Source of the DNA: Streptomyces sp. NBC_01465
GTDB taxonomy: Bacteria > Actinomycetota > Actinomycetes > Streptomycetales > Streptomycetaceae
DNA: 64,000 bases
Direction: 5' to 3'
NCBI RefSeq assembly: GCF_036227325.1
Contig: NZ_CP109467.1
Location: 8,618,001 to 8,682,000 of the forward strand
Shown here: positions 9,284 through 17,281 of the stretch, in pieces
Position numbering within the stretch: position 1 is the first letter of the stretch
How the letters are laid out: every line of letters starts with the position of its first letter
The notes under the pieces: generated by a model
What the model was told of the DNA's origin: nothing
Seen by the model: the letters and a program-made list of their open reading frames with translations, nothing else
Databases searched by the model: none
Made by a program: the position numbers and the translations under genes

Positions 9284-9374
9284 CTTGGGGGCTCGGTTGT
9301 TCACGCCTTGTCGCGCTCCCGACTGCCCGCTACGAAGGGGCGGTCACGGGTCGCATCTCCCCGGCTCTGCGTGG

Positions 9375-10529
9375 CTACGCTGTGCTGGGGACGGGCATGG
9401 TGACGAATGCCCACGCCGAGCGTGCGCGGTTGCGCACGTTGACCCCGGCGACGACGTCGGCAGGTCCAGCGAGACCGCACCGACGACAACAGAACTCATC
9501 CCGGGTCGGCCGGTTGGCCTTCTCGGTGTGCCCGCAGCGCGGGCAGCGCTGCGAGGTGTAGGCCGGATCCACTTCCATAAACGCGACCCCGGCCTGGCGT
9601 GCTTTGTAGGCGAGGTGCTGTCCGAGTTGATGGAAGGGCCAGGAGGAGAGCGTGCCGCGCTGGTCACGTCGAAGCCGTACCCGGTCCCGGATGCCGTCCA
9701 ACTGCTCGACGGCGATTCCGCGACCGGTGCGTTGTGCGACCGACACGATCTCCTTGGCTATTTTGTGGTTCAGGTGGGTGGCATGGCGCTGCTCCTTCTT
9801 CGCCCTGCGGGCGAGGCGGCGTTTGGCCGAGCGGGTCTGCTTCTTCTGCAGCTCGGCCCGCTTGCGGGCGCACCAGTTGCGGTAGCGGCGCAGGCCCCGC
9901 CCTTGGTAGTTGGTGCCGTCGGAGGTGGTGGCAAGGTTGACGATGCCCCGGTCGACCCCGATGAAGTCCACCGGCTCGGCCACATCGGGGTCGGGGACGT
10001 CGCAGGTCGCGATCAAAAACCACTTCCCGCCCTCGTGCACGAGGTCCGACTCGCCCTTGCGGTACTGGTCCAGCATCTTCAACTGGTCCGCGGAACCGGT
10101 GTAGCGGATGCCTTTCATCCGGCCGCCCACGGTCCAGATCGACACCGTCCGCGCATCGTGCTGCCACGACAGGCACCGGTCGTCGAAGGGTTGCGCCGCC
10201 TCCGGTCGGAAGGCAATCGGGTGGGACATCGCTGCGTTGTAGCGCTTGGTGGTGGGGCCCAACAGACCCTTCCTGACCTGCGCGTTGAGGGCGGTGTAGG
10301 CGTCGGCGACCTTCTTGATTGCCCGAACCGTGGGCTGCGCGGACAGCCCGAACACGCTCTTCACGTCCGCGTACAGGAGTCTCTGCAGACCGTTGCGGTC
10401 CTTGATACCCCGCTCGAACGCCACCCTGGAAACATGGTTCGCGGCCCGGTTACAGGCCTGCAGAGTCGCCTCAAGCGCCGTGGCCTGTACGGGCGACGGC
10501 AGCAGCTTCACCCGCACCACCAGCTTCAT
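9375..10529 (-). CDS. tnpB: RNA-guided endonuclease TnpB (transposon-associated)
   Basis: A 384-residue TnpB (OrfB). The RuvC-like motifs are visible: FIGVDRGIVNLATTS (first Asp), AVEQLDGIRDRVR (Glu) and a C-terminal ADVVAGVNV (last Asp). The zinc finger is CPRCGHTEKANR...CCRRCG. The third motif normally reads DxNA[AS]xN; here it is DVVAGVN, so the Asn residues after the Asp are lost and activity may be reduced. ATG 10529 begins the usual MKLVVRVKLLPS strand. TnpB proteins use an omega RNA from the element's right end to cut DNA next to a short motif, favouring retention. Here the right end is broken by an IS. Confidence 0.9.
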   Translation of the reverse strand: MKLVVRVKLLPSPVQATALEATLQACNRAANHVSRVAFERGIKDRNGLQRLLYADVKSVFGLSAQPTVRAIKKVADAYTALNAQVRKGLLGPTTKRYNAAMSHPIAFRPEAAQPFDDRCLSWQHDARTVSIWTVGGRMKGIRYTGSADQLKMLDQYRKGESDLVHEGGKWFLIATCDVPDPDVAEPVDFIGVDRGIVNLATTSDGTNYQGRGLRRYRNWCARKRAELQKKQTRSAKRRLARRAKKEQRHATHLNHKIAKEIVSVAQRTGRGIAVEQLDGIRDRVRLRRDQRGTLSSWPFHQLGQHLAYKARQAGVAFMEVDPAYTSQRCPRCGHTEKANRPTRDEFCCRRCGLAGPADVVAGVNVRNRARSAWAFVTMPVPSTA

Positions 10530-10763
10530 CACGACCGACGCTACGACCAAAACCCGTGCGCACCACAATCTTTCCGACCTCTGCGCACAAACCCGAGACA
10601 GCAGGGGTGATGGCCCGTATCCTCCCTGCTCCGCAGGGAGATGCTGTATTCCAGACCGCTCCGCGCCCTCCCAGAACAGACCAGATACGGTGACGCTCCG
10701 CGTCACCCGACCAGGAGTCGATTCCTCCCCGGCGTGAACGCCGGGGCCTCCTCGACAGATCCG

Positions 10764-10927
10764 GTGAAATGCTGAAAATACAGCCGTGGCAGAAGCAGTG
10801 CCCGTTCCGTCGACCCTGCCCTCCCTTTCAGCCCACCCCACCAAGTGTCCAGTACGGCGAGCACCCGGAGATGGTCTTCGTCGGCAAGGTGCCGAGCCGT
10901 CAAGCTGGCGGGAAGATCGTCGATCAT
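10764..10927 (-). pseudogene. GNAT acetyltransferase, N-terminal part, cut by a mobile element
   Basis: The ATG at 10927 opens 54 codons ending LPRLYFQHF, the N-terminal half of a GNAT protein (HLADEDHLRVLAVLDTWWGG region). Reading then runs into the tnpB element. The C-terminal half is at 7107-7458; the joined frame is continuous across TTCAC/CACC. It is divergent from the DUF2461 gene at 10982. Confidence 0.85.
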
Positions 10928-10981
10928 CTGTTCAGTCTGCCATCCGGCCTACACGCTCGAGGGTTGAACTATCCTGCGCGC

Positions 10982-11626
10982 ATGCGCGGAGGGTTCACAG
11001 GCTGGACAGAGCAGGCCATGGAAGTGTTGTGGCAACTCCAGGGCGAGCCGAGCCACGAGACCCGCGAGCGCTGTCGCGCGGACCGCGAACGCCTGGTCCG
11101 GCAGCCGATGATCGCCCTCCTCAACGAGGTCGCGGACGCCGACCCCCGGTACGAGGACTTCTCCGTCTGGCACTACCGCACCAACTCCTGGTGGTGGCAG
11201 CACCAGAGCGCGGTCATCCGGCTCGGCCGCAAGATTGAGATCGGTCTCCGGTTCGATCTTGACGGCCTGCGGATCCAGGGCGCCTGGTGGTACCCCGATC
11301 CCGGCCAGGTGGACATGTTCCGCAAAGCCGTGGCCTCCGAGGGAAGCGGCCGCGAACTGTCCGCCATCGTCGAGGACCTGAGGACGAAGGGCTACGACAT
11401 CTCCGGGGACATGATGAAACGCCCTCCACGCGGCTATCCGACGGACCATCCCCGTACGCACCTGCTGCGCCACCGTTCGCTGATCGCCGCCCGACCCCTC
11501 GGCTGCGAGGAGTGGCTGCACACCCCTGAAGCGGTCGACCGCGTCCTCGCGGCCGCTGCCGACCTGGACGCCCTGCTGATGTGGCTGGTCCGCCACGTGA
11601 AGCGCGCCGCGAACCACGCCGCCTAG
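10982..11626 (+). CDS. DUF2461 family protein
   Basis: A 214-residue protein with the DUF2461 (TIGR02453) layout: FTGWTEQAMEVLWQL at the N-terminus, a central VIRLGRKIEIGLRFDLDGL strand region and the C-terminal LLRHRSLIAARPLG motif followed by an amphipathic helix. Function of the family is unknown. The ATG at 10982 fits the family N-terminus; the weak GC-rich leader gives no clear ribosome binding site. It is convergent with the MerR gene (4-bp overlap). Confidence 0.85.
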   Translation: MRGGFTGWTEQAMEVLWQLQGEPSHETRERCRADRERLVRQPMIALLNEVADADPRYEDFSVWHYRTNSWWWQHQSAVIRLGRKIEIGLRFDLDGLRIQGAWWYPDPGQVDMFRKAVASEGSGRELSAIVEDLRTKGYDISGDMMKRPPRGYPTDHPRTHLLRHRSLIAARPLGCEEWLHTPEAVDRVLAAAADLDALLMWLVRHVKRAANHAA

Positions 11627-12072
11627 GTATTTGCACGCGACGTTTCGTCAGGCGAAAGGGACGGGCCGTGGCAGTGCTGGACGGCCGCGTCGCCCTGGCC
11701 GACAAGGTCCTCGTACACCCCGACCTTGAACCTGATCAGGTCCAGGGACTCGGTGAGCCGGCCGATTTGGACGGTGACCCGCTCCTGGTGCTCGCGCATG
11801 AGCGCGAGACGCTCCTCCGCGTTGTCCGCGCCTTCCCTGACGAGGTCGGTGTATCGCCGCAGCACGGTCAGGGGCATGCCGGAGGCGCGGAGAATGATGC
11901 AAACGGTCAGCCAGTCCACGTCGTCCTGACCGTAGACGCGGCGCCCGCCGGGCCCGCGCCGCACGGCGTTGACGAAGAGGCCCTCCTGCTCGTAGAAGCG
12001 CAGCGCGTGAACGCTCAGACCGGAGCGCTCGGCGACCTGTCCGATGCTCAGACTTTCCGGGACCTCGACCAT
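11623..12072 (-). CDS. MerR family transcriptional regulator
   Basis: A 149-residue MerR protein. The N-terminal winged helix reads SIGQVAERSGLSVHALRFYE, followed by RRVYGQDDVDWL and a dimerisation coiled coil near residues 85-120. The effector region has one Cys (QHCHG), which does not fit a thiol metal site. It is divergent from an aldo/keto reductase whose promoter has the typical MerR architecture, so that gene is the probable target and the pair may respond to a reactive carbonyl or electrophile; this is inference. Confidence 0.92.
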   Translation of the reverse strand: MVEVPESLSIGQVAERSGLSVHALRFYEQEGLFVNAVRRGPGGRRVYGQDDVDWLTVCIILRASGMPLTVLRRYTDLVREGADNAEERLALMREHQERVTVQIGRLTESLDLIRFKVGVYEDLVGQGDAAVQHCHGPSLSPDETSRANT

Positions 12073-12091
12073 GCCGCTCAGAGTAACGGGG

Positions 12092-12122
12092 TTGATCTAG
12101 AGGGGACTCTAGTTCCTAGGGT
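12092..12122 (+). promoter_or_regulatory. MerR-type promoter and operator for the aldo/keto reductase
   Basis: The -35 TTGATC (12092-12097) and -10 TAGGGT (12117-12122) are separated by 19 bp, the elongated spacer that MerR proteins untwist. A perfect dyad CTAGAG-GGGA-CTCTAG (12097-12112) lies within the spacer. The promoter points to the reductase gene and lies 20 bp upstream of merR. Confidence 0.85.
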
Positions 12123-12181
12123 GCCTCGTGCGGCCGACGCTCCAGTCGCCCCGCGTGATCGGAATGTAAGGGAAGACCACC

Positions 12182-13231
12182 ATGCGCTATCGCACTCTCG
12201 GCAGAACCGGCATCGAGGTCAGCGTCCACTGCCTCGGCACCATGATGTTCCAGGCCGGATGCAACTCCGACCATGACGACTGTGCCCGTATCATCCATAC
12301 CGCCCTCGACCAGGGCATCAACTTCGTCGACACCGCCGACATGTACGGGCAGGGCGAGTCCGAGGAGATCGTGGGCAAGGCGCTGCGGGGGCGCCGTGAC
12401 GACGTCGTACTCGCCACCAAGGTCCACTTTCCGATGGGGGAGGGGCCCAACCGCGGTGGCAACTCCCGGCGTTGGATTCTCAAGGCGGTCGAGGACAGCC
12501 TCCGGCGCCTGAACACCGACTGGATCGACCTCTACCAGATCCACTTCCCCGACCACACCACCGACATCGAGGAGACGCTCTCCGTCCTCGACGACCTCGT
12601 GCGCCAGGGGAAGATCCGCTCCTTCGGCTGCTCGAACTACCAGGCCGAGGAGATCGTCGAGGCGCACCACGTCTCCGAGCGCCGCGGCCTGGGACGCTTC
12701 CGCACCGACCAGCCGCCCTACTCGATCCTGGCCCGTGGCATCGAGTCCTCGCTCCTTCCGGTCTGCGAGCGTTACGGCATGGGTGTACTGGTCTGGAGCC
12801 CGCTGGCCTTCGGCTTCCTCACCGGAAAGCACCGCAAGGACAAGCCCGCCGACCTGAACACGGGCCGTGCAGCGATGCGGCCGGCGAACTTCGATCCCAC
12901 GATCGCCGCGAACGCCGCCAAGTTCGACGCCGTGGAACAGCTCGCCGAACTCGCGGAAAGCATCGGCTGCACCCTCCCGCAGCTCGCCGTGGCCTTCACC
13001 GTGGCCCACCCCGCCGTCACCTCGGCCATCATCGGACCGCGCACCATGCAGCAGTTGGAAGACCTGCTCAAGGGCGCCGCACTCACCCTGGACGATGCGA
13101 CTCTCGACCGGATCGACGAAATCGTGCCGCCCGGCACGAACCTGTACAACCCCGCCGCCTCGTTCCCCGCGCGCTCCCTGACCGAGACCACCCTGCGGCG
13201 CCGCCCACTCGCCGAACGCGCCGCATCCTGA
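12182..13231 (+). CDS. Aldo/keto reductase
   Basis: A 349-residue NADPH-dependent aldo/keto reductase. The catalytic tetrad is visible: Asp in FVDTADMYGQGESEE, Tyr in the same motif, Lys in VVLATKVHF and His in LYQIHFPD. The nucleotide-binding end has VLVWSPLAFGFLTGK and SAIIGPRTMQQLEDLL. AAGGGAAG precedes the ATG. It is driven by a MerR-type promoter. The family reduces aldehydes and ketones; the natural substrate is not evident. Confidence 0.93.
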   Translation: MRYRTLGRTGIEVSVHCLGTMMFQAGCNSDHDDCARIIHTALDQGINFVDTADMYGQGESEEIVGKALRGRRDDVVLATKVHFPMGEGPNRGGNSRRWILKAVEDSLRRLNTDWIDLYQIHFPDHTTDIEETLSVLDDLVRQGKIRSFGCSNYQAEEIVEAHHVSERRGLGRFRTDQPPYSILARGIESSLLPVCERYGMGVLVWSPLAFGFLTGKHRKDKPADLNTGRAAMRPANFDPTIAANAAKFDAVEQLAELAESIGCTLPQLAVAFTVAHPAVTSAIIGPRTMQQLEDLLKGAALTLDDATLDRIDEIVPPGTNLYNPAASFPARSLTETTLRRRPLAERAAS

Positions 13232-13259
13232 GGCCGATGGTTGTGCCCTTTGGCCCGGC

Positions 13260-14351
13260 CTAGCCAGAGGTGCGGCGGCCGTTGACAACCGCGCGTACGG
13301 CCCGATCGCCGCGAGGATCGGCCATCAGGCGGGCGATGTCCCACCAGCGCAGCTGCAGCGCCGGATAGTGCGGCGGGATCGCGTCCATGAACTCCCGGTC
13401 GAACCGCGCGCGGACGCTCTCATGGCGCAGGGCGGCGCGGATGTCGTCCATGGACGGCGGACGGTGGCGGATGGCGGGCGGCAGCGTGGCCTCGTACTCC
13501 GGCGCCAGCTTGCGGCCGGGCTGCACCATGACGTGCCCGCCGAGCGCGGAGGCGACGTCGCGTTCCAGTTCCTCCTGGGCCTGCACCGCACGCTCCCACC
13601 AGTGGTCCCGGAAGGCGGCGACGGCCTCGGGGTCGGCCAGGTCGAGGGCATCGCGCTGCTCGTCCAACTCCGCACGCTCATCGCCGGGCAGGGCTTCCCG
13701 GATCGCACCGAGAGTCTTCGCGGGATGGCGCGGCGGGGCCTGGCCGAGGTGGCGCACCCACTGGTCCTTGCGCTCCTCGTCAGGAGGGGGTCCCCACACC
13801 AGGGCGCCGCCCATCATGCCGGGCTTCTCCGGGCCCGCCGTCGCCAAGGGGGCTTCCAGGCTGACCGCCATCAGTTCCAGGTAGGCGGGCAGCGACTCGT
13901 ACTCCCGCTCGCGATCCCCGTACCTGGTCCACCGGCAGACTTCCCCGGTCTCACCGTTCAAGTAGAGGCCGTAGACGGTGTCGTCGGGGCTGAGGGAGCA
14001 GAACGGTATCCAAGACGGCCCCCACAGCACCAAGGAGTCCTCGCCGCTCTCCTCCTGGAACCGCATCTGCAGCCGGTGGACCTCGATCACGGCGTCGAGC
14101 GGCATCAGCGCCCAACTGCCCATCATGAGCCCCGAACCGGCTACGCCGTCCTCACCGGCGGACAGCCGCCACAGCGCCTTCAACTCCTCCGGAACGCTCA
14201 CGCCGAGGGCCTCTTCCAGAGCCACGATCTCGTCGTCGGAGGCGCCGGGCATGAGGGCCGCGTACGACGGCGGGGCGTACTCGGCCAGCCACTCCACGCT
14301 CCGGCTCCATACCCGGGTGACTCGCGCATCTGCTGGTGTGTCAGTGCTCAT
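13260..14351 (-). CDS. SMI1/KNR4 (SUKH) domain protein
   Basis: A 363-residue cytoplasmic protein. Residues 25-190 show the SUKH pattern: PGASDDEIVALEEALGVSVP and ELKALWRLSAGEDG, then WIPFCSLSPDDTVYGLYLNG. SUKH proteins often give immunity to contact toxins, but many Streptomyces copies stand alone, as here, with no toxin gene beside it. The C-terminal 170 residues are charged helices of unknown function. ATG 14351 was chosen because the domain begins shortly after; the frame stays open upstream without similarity. Confidence 0.8.
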   Translation of the reverse strand: MSTDTPADARVTRVWSRSVEWLAEYAPPSYAALMPGASDDEIVALEEALGVSVPEELKALWRLSAGEDGVAGSGLMMGSWALMPLDAVIEVHRLQMRFQEESGEDSLVLWGPSWIPFCSLSPDDTVYGLYLNGETGEVCRWTRYGDREREYESLPAYLELMAVSLEAPLATAGPEKPGMMGGALVWGPPPDEERKDQWVRHLGQAPPRHPAKTLGAIREALPGDERAELDEQRDALDLADPEAVAAFRDHWWERAVQAQEELERDVASALGGHVMVQPGRKLAPEYEATLPPAIRHRPPSMDDIRAALRHESVRARFDREFMDAIPPHYPALQLRWWDIARLMADPRGDRAVRAVVNGRRTSG

Positions 14352-14460
14352 GACGACCACGCTCGCATGGTGCCCCGACCCAACACACAGCGGGGCGCTC
14401 AGTCGGGGAGCCTCCCGCGTGGGATGAGTGGCGGTGCCGGCATGCTGGCCGGCCCATCCG

Positions 14461-14568
14461 TCACGGGGGTGTGACGAGGGCGCGCTCCCATTGCTGCGTG
14501 TCGGCGTACTCGCGCATCGTGCGGATCTTCCCGGCACGTACGACGAAGACCCCGATGTTCGGCTCACC
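14461..14568 (-). pseudogene. Remnant of a SnoaL/NTF2-like gene (C-terminal tail only)
   Basis: About 36 codons on the minus strand end IGVFVVRAGKIRTMREYADT...QWERAL and a stop at 14461. This is the final strand-helix typical of NTF2-like SnoaL proteins (VRxGKI...REYxD). There is no start: the frame runs into the vanS 3' end in another frame. A deletion endpoint beside the van locus is the simplest explanation. Assignment rests on a short stretch. Confidence 0.5.
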
Positions 14569-15646
14569 CCCCTGATGCCGCGGGCAGTTCCACCGTGATG
14601 CGGAGACCGCCGGCAGGGCGTGGGGTGAGCGTGAGGGTGCCGTCGTGTGCCTCGGTGATGGTCTTGACGATGGCCAGGCCCAGGCCGACGCCTGCCTGGT
14701 CGGTGTGGATGCGCTCGGTGCCGCGCTGAAAGGGTTCGGTGAGGGTCGCGACCAGCTCGGGGGTGAGCTGTTCGCCGGTGTTCTCGACGGTGAGCACCAC
14801 GGACCGGGGGCGGATGCCGGCGTGAACCCGAACGCTGCCCTGTTGCGTCAGGTTGTGGACGATCGCGTTGTGGACGAGGTTCGTGGTGAGCTGCAGCAGG
14901 AGCGCGGGCGAACCGCTCGTGGGGGCGAAGTCGCCGCTGGTTTCGAGGGTGACACCGTGCTTTTCCGCGAGCGGGTGGAGCGTTTCGACTGCTTCCTCTG
15001 CGACGAGTGACAGGTCGACGCGTTCTCGGGTGAACGACCGCTGGGCGCGGCTGAGCAGGAGCAGTGCCTGGGTGAGGTCGATGGCCCGGGTGTTGATGAT
15101 GTGGAGGCGATCGACGAGCTCGCCGGTGTCGTGGTCAGGATCGGCGCGGGCGACGTCGATGAGCGTCTTCGAGATCGCCAGCGGGGTACGGAGCTCGTGC
15201 GAGGCGTTGGCGGCGAATCTCTGCTGTTCCGCGACGTGTGCTTCGAGCTGGGTGAGCATCATGTCGAAGGCGTCGGCGAGTTCGCGGAACTCGTCCTTGC
15301 GGCCCGGCAGTCGGATCCGGTGGGACAGCGATCCGGCCGCGGCCGTGCGGGTGGCGCGGGTGATTCGGTCCAGAGGGGCGAGCATGCGTCCGGCGAGGAT
15401 CCATCCTCCCAGGAGGCCGAACACCAGGAGGAACACCATGACCGCGGCTGCCGTTGGGGCGAAGGCGCGCACGAATTGGATGACCGGATTCGCTTGCACC
15501 GCCCCCGATTCGTTGGTGCTCAACCACCCCGATCGAAGGAGGAACAATCCCACGGCGACGAGCAGCAAGGCCCCCGCGAGCATGAGGAGTCCGGCGTAGC
15601 TGAGGGTGAATTTGAGGCGGATGCTCAGGCCGGGCCGTCTATCCAC
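14564..15646 (-). CDS. vanS: VanS-type sensor histidine kinase
   Basis: A 360-residue membrane kinase of the Streptomyces VanS type. TM1 (residues 9-34) and TM2 (57-80) flank a short extracytoplasmic loop of about 25 residues. HAMP follows, then the H-box NASHELRTPLA, the N-box LTTNLVHNAIVHN and the G-box GVGLGLAIVKTI. GTG 15646 begins MDRRPGLSIRLK, the usual VanS start, and overlaps the vanR stop by 8 bp. In Streptomyces coelicolor VanS senses glycopeptides and phosphorylates VanR. Here the kinase looks intact but its regulator gene is collapsed. Confidence 0.93.
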   Translation of the reverse strand: MDRRPGLSIRLKFTLSYAGLLMLAGALLLVAVGLFLLRSGWLSTNESGAVQANPVIQFVRAFAPTAAAVMVFLLVFGLLGGWILAGRMLAPLDRITRATRTAAAGSLSHRIRLPGRKDEFRELADAFDMMLTQLEAHVAEQQRFAANASHELRTPLAISKTLIDVARADPDHDTGELVDRLHIINTRAIDLTQALLLLSRAQRSFTRERVDLSLVAEEAVETLHPLAEKHGVTLETSGDFAPTSGSPALLLQLTTNLVHNAIVHNLTQQGSVRVHAGIRPRSVVLTVENTGEQLTPELVATLTEPFQRGTERIHTDQAGVGLGLAIVKTITEAHDGTLTLTPRPAGGLRITVELPAASGG

Positions 15647-15818
15647 GGTCACCGCCCCGATGCCGGGTGACGGGCCTTGTGCCGATACGGCAGCCGGCGC
15701 TTGGAACGACGTTGGTGAACGGATCGGCGTTCTTGTCCCTCGCCCGTTCCAGAAGCTCTGCGGCGCTGACGACACCGCCTTCAATACAGGGCTCGTCCCC
15801 GACGATCAAGACACGCAT
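15639..15818 (-). pseudogene. vanR: VanR response regulator, reduced to 59 codons by internal deletions
   Basis: The frame starts MRVLIVGDEPC (the VanR N-terminus), jumps to EGGVVSAAELLERARDKNAD and DPFTNVV from the OmpR-type DNA-binding domain, then to GCRIGTRP at the C-terminus. An intact VanR has about 230 residues; the receiver domain with its phosphorylated Asp and the recognition helix are missing. The remaining pieces keep one frame and the original overlap with vanS. The vanS gene is therefore still translatable, but no functional regulator can be made from this locus. Confidence 0.85.
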
Positions 15819-15841
15819 GTTCTTAAGGCTATGAGTCGGCA

Positions 15842-15905
15842 CATATCGTCGGCGTATCGAGATCTGCATACGCTCGGGCAACTCTTCGCCGCCTTGGCTG
15901 GTGGC
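15842..15905 (+). promoter_or_regulatory. VanR-type promoter block upstream of vanK
   Basis: CATATCG (15842) and CGTATCG (15853) are direct repeats 11 bp apart, with a third CATACG at 15867, followed by a conserved stretch ending GGCATG at the vanK start. The same three elements with the same 11- and 14-bp spacing and the same 39-bp distance to the ATG occur before vanH. Tandem 11-bp repeats fit an OmpR-class regulator. Confidence 0.75.
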
Positions 15906-17066
15906 ATGTCCTTCAGCCAACCAGTACGAGCAGCAGCCGGGAATCCGGTCGTCAGGCCGATCAACGCCGCCGAGCATCTGGCGTTCGTACGGGCCCAGCG
16001 GTCGGTCAGCTTTCTGCAGACACCGGCGTGGGGCCGCGTCAAGACCGAGTGGCGCAGCGAGTCCCTCGGCTGGTTCGACGGCCGGCGCCTGGTCGGTGCG
16101 GGACTCGTCCTGCACCGACCGGTGCCGCGGCTCGACCGCTTCACGCTGGCGTATCTGCCCGAGGGCCCGGTCATCGACTGGAGCGGTGAGATCGGTGTGT
16201 GGCTCGACCCCCTGGCGGCGTACCTCAAGGAGCACGGGGCGTTCGCGATCCGGCTCGGCCCGCCGGTGGTAACGGACACTTGGAGCGCCGCCCAGGTCAA
16301 GGAGGGCATCGCCGCCCCGGACATCCGTCGGCTGACCGACCTGCCAGGACAGTGGGGCGACCCGGTCGGCGCGCAGGTGACCGGTCGGCTCAGCGGCGGC
16401 GGCTGGCTTCCGCAGAGTCCCGAGGGCGGCTTCGGGGTCGGACATCCGCAGTTCAAGTACGAGATTCCGCTGACGGGCAGGACCGAGGACGACGTACTCA
16501 GGGGCATGAACCAGCAGTGGCGCCGCAACATCAAGAAGGCGGCCAGGGCGAGGGTCGAGGTCGCGGTCGGCGAGGTGACGCTCGGCGAGGACCTGAAGGC
16601 GTTCCACGACCTCTACGTCCACACCGCCGAGCGCGACCGCTTCACGCCCCGGCCGCTGCGCTACTTCGAGACGATGTTCGCGGAGATGCGGGCCGAGGAT
16701 CCCGAGCGGATCAAGCTCTACCTGGCCCGCCACCAGGGCGATTTGGTGGCCGCTGCCGTCCTGATCCGCGTCGGCGCCCACGCGTGGTACTCCTACGGGG
16801 CCTCCGCCACCGAGAAGCGCGAGGTGCGCGGCTCCAACGCCTGCCAGTGGGCGATGATCCGCGACTCGCTCGCGGCCGGCTGCGACGTCTATGACCTGCG
16901 CGGCATCACCCCCACCCTCGATGCGGACGACGCGCATGTCGGGCTGGTCCAGTTCAAGGTCGGCACCGGCGGCCAGGCAGTGAGATACGTCGGCGAGTGG
17001 GACCTGCCGCTGCGGCCGATGATCTACCGGGCCTTCGACCTCTACATGAGGCGGCGCGCGCGATGA
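15906..17066 (+). CDS. vanK: VanK-like FemABX peptidyltransferase
   Basis: A 386-residue FemABX protein with two GNAT-like lobes. SFLQTPAWGRVKTEW begins the first lobe, MNQQWRRNIKKAARA marks the coiled segment and WYSYGASATEKREVRGSNA the second lobe with the substrate loop. In S. coelicolor VanK adds the Gly branch to precursors ending in D-Ala-D-Lac and is essential for resistance, because FemX accepts only D-Ala-D-Ala precursors. ATG 15906 follows the VanR-type promoter block directly. It is convergent with the murF homologue. Confidence 0.92.
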   Translation: MSFSQPVRAAAGNPVVRPINAAEHLAFVRAQRSVSFLQTPAWGRVKTEWRSESLGWFDGRRLVGAGLVLHRPVPRLDRFTLAYLPEGPVIDWSGEIGVWLDPLAAYLKEHGAFAIRLGPPVVTDTWSAAQVKEGIAAPDIRRLTDLPGQWGDPVGAQVTGRLSGGGWLPQSPEGGFGVGHPQFKYEIPLTGRTEDDVLRGMNQQWRRNIKKAARARVEVAVGEVTLGEDLKAFHDLYVHTAERDRFTPRPLRYFETMFAEMRAEDPERIKLYLARHQGDLVAAAVLIRVGAHAWYSYGASATEKREVRGSNACQWAMIRDSLAAGCDVYDLRGITPTLDADDAHVGLVQFKVGTGGQAVRYVGEWDLPLRPMIYRAFDLYMRRRAR

Positions 17067-17082
17067 GCATGAGGATCCGTCC

Positions 17083-17280
17083 AGCGCGGCCTATGTGGCT
17101 GAGGCCGGCGAAGACCTCCTTGGGGTCATCGCCGTCCATGTCTGCCCGCTCTTCGAATGTGACGGCTCCTGGGGCCGGACCGTAGCCCTGGTCGTCTGCG
17201 GTCGGGCGCGCGGCCGCGGTGTCGGCTCTCAACTCGTTGTGGCCGCGGAGTCCTTCGCCGCCACCGGCAGATGCGTCCGA
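17083..17280 (+). pseudogene. GNAT acetyltransferase remnant
   Basis: After vanK a frame reads AGEDLLGVIAVHVCPLFE and then VALVVCGRARGRGVGSQLV, the acetyl-CoA loop of a GNAT protein, and LVVAAESFAA. Similarity ends near 17270, where the murF stop lies on the other strand. No start, no N-terminal strands and no C-terminal half are present, so it is a fragment left by deletion. Confidence 0.6.
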
Positions 17281-17281
17281 A

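Larger units (their letters stand above)
7459..10763 (-). mobile_element. IS200/IS605-type tnpB-only element, interrupted by an IS1182-family element
   Basis: Boundaries follow from restoring the split GNAT frame and from comparison with the second element at 48485-50268. The left end (10763, upstream of tnpB) has GATCTGTCGAGGAGG and a CCCCGGCG/CGCCGGGG hairpin followed by AGGAATCG, matching the other copy. The right end finishes CAAGGTGAC (other copy: CAAGTTGAC). The 5' flank is TTTCAC, as in transposon target motifs of this superfamily. Without the nested IS it is about 1.49 kb. No tnpA is present, so it could move only in trans. No target duplication is seen, as expected. Confidence 0.8.
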
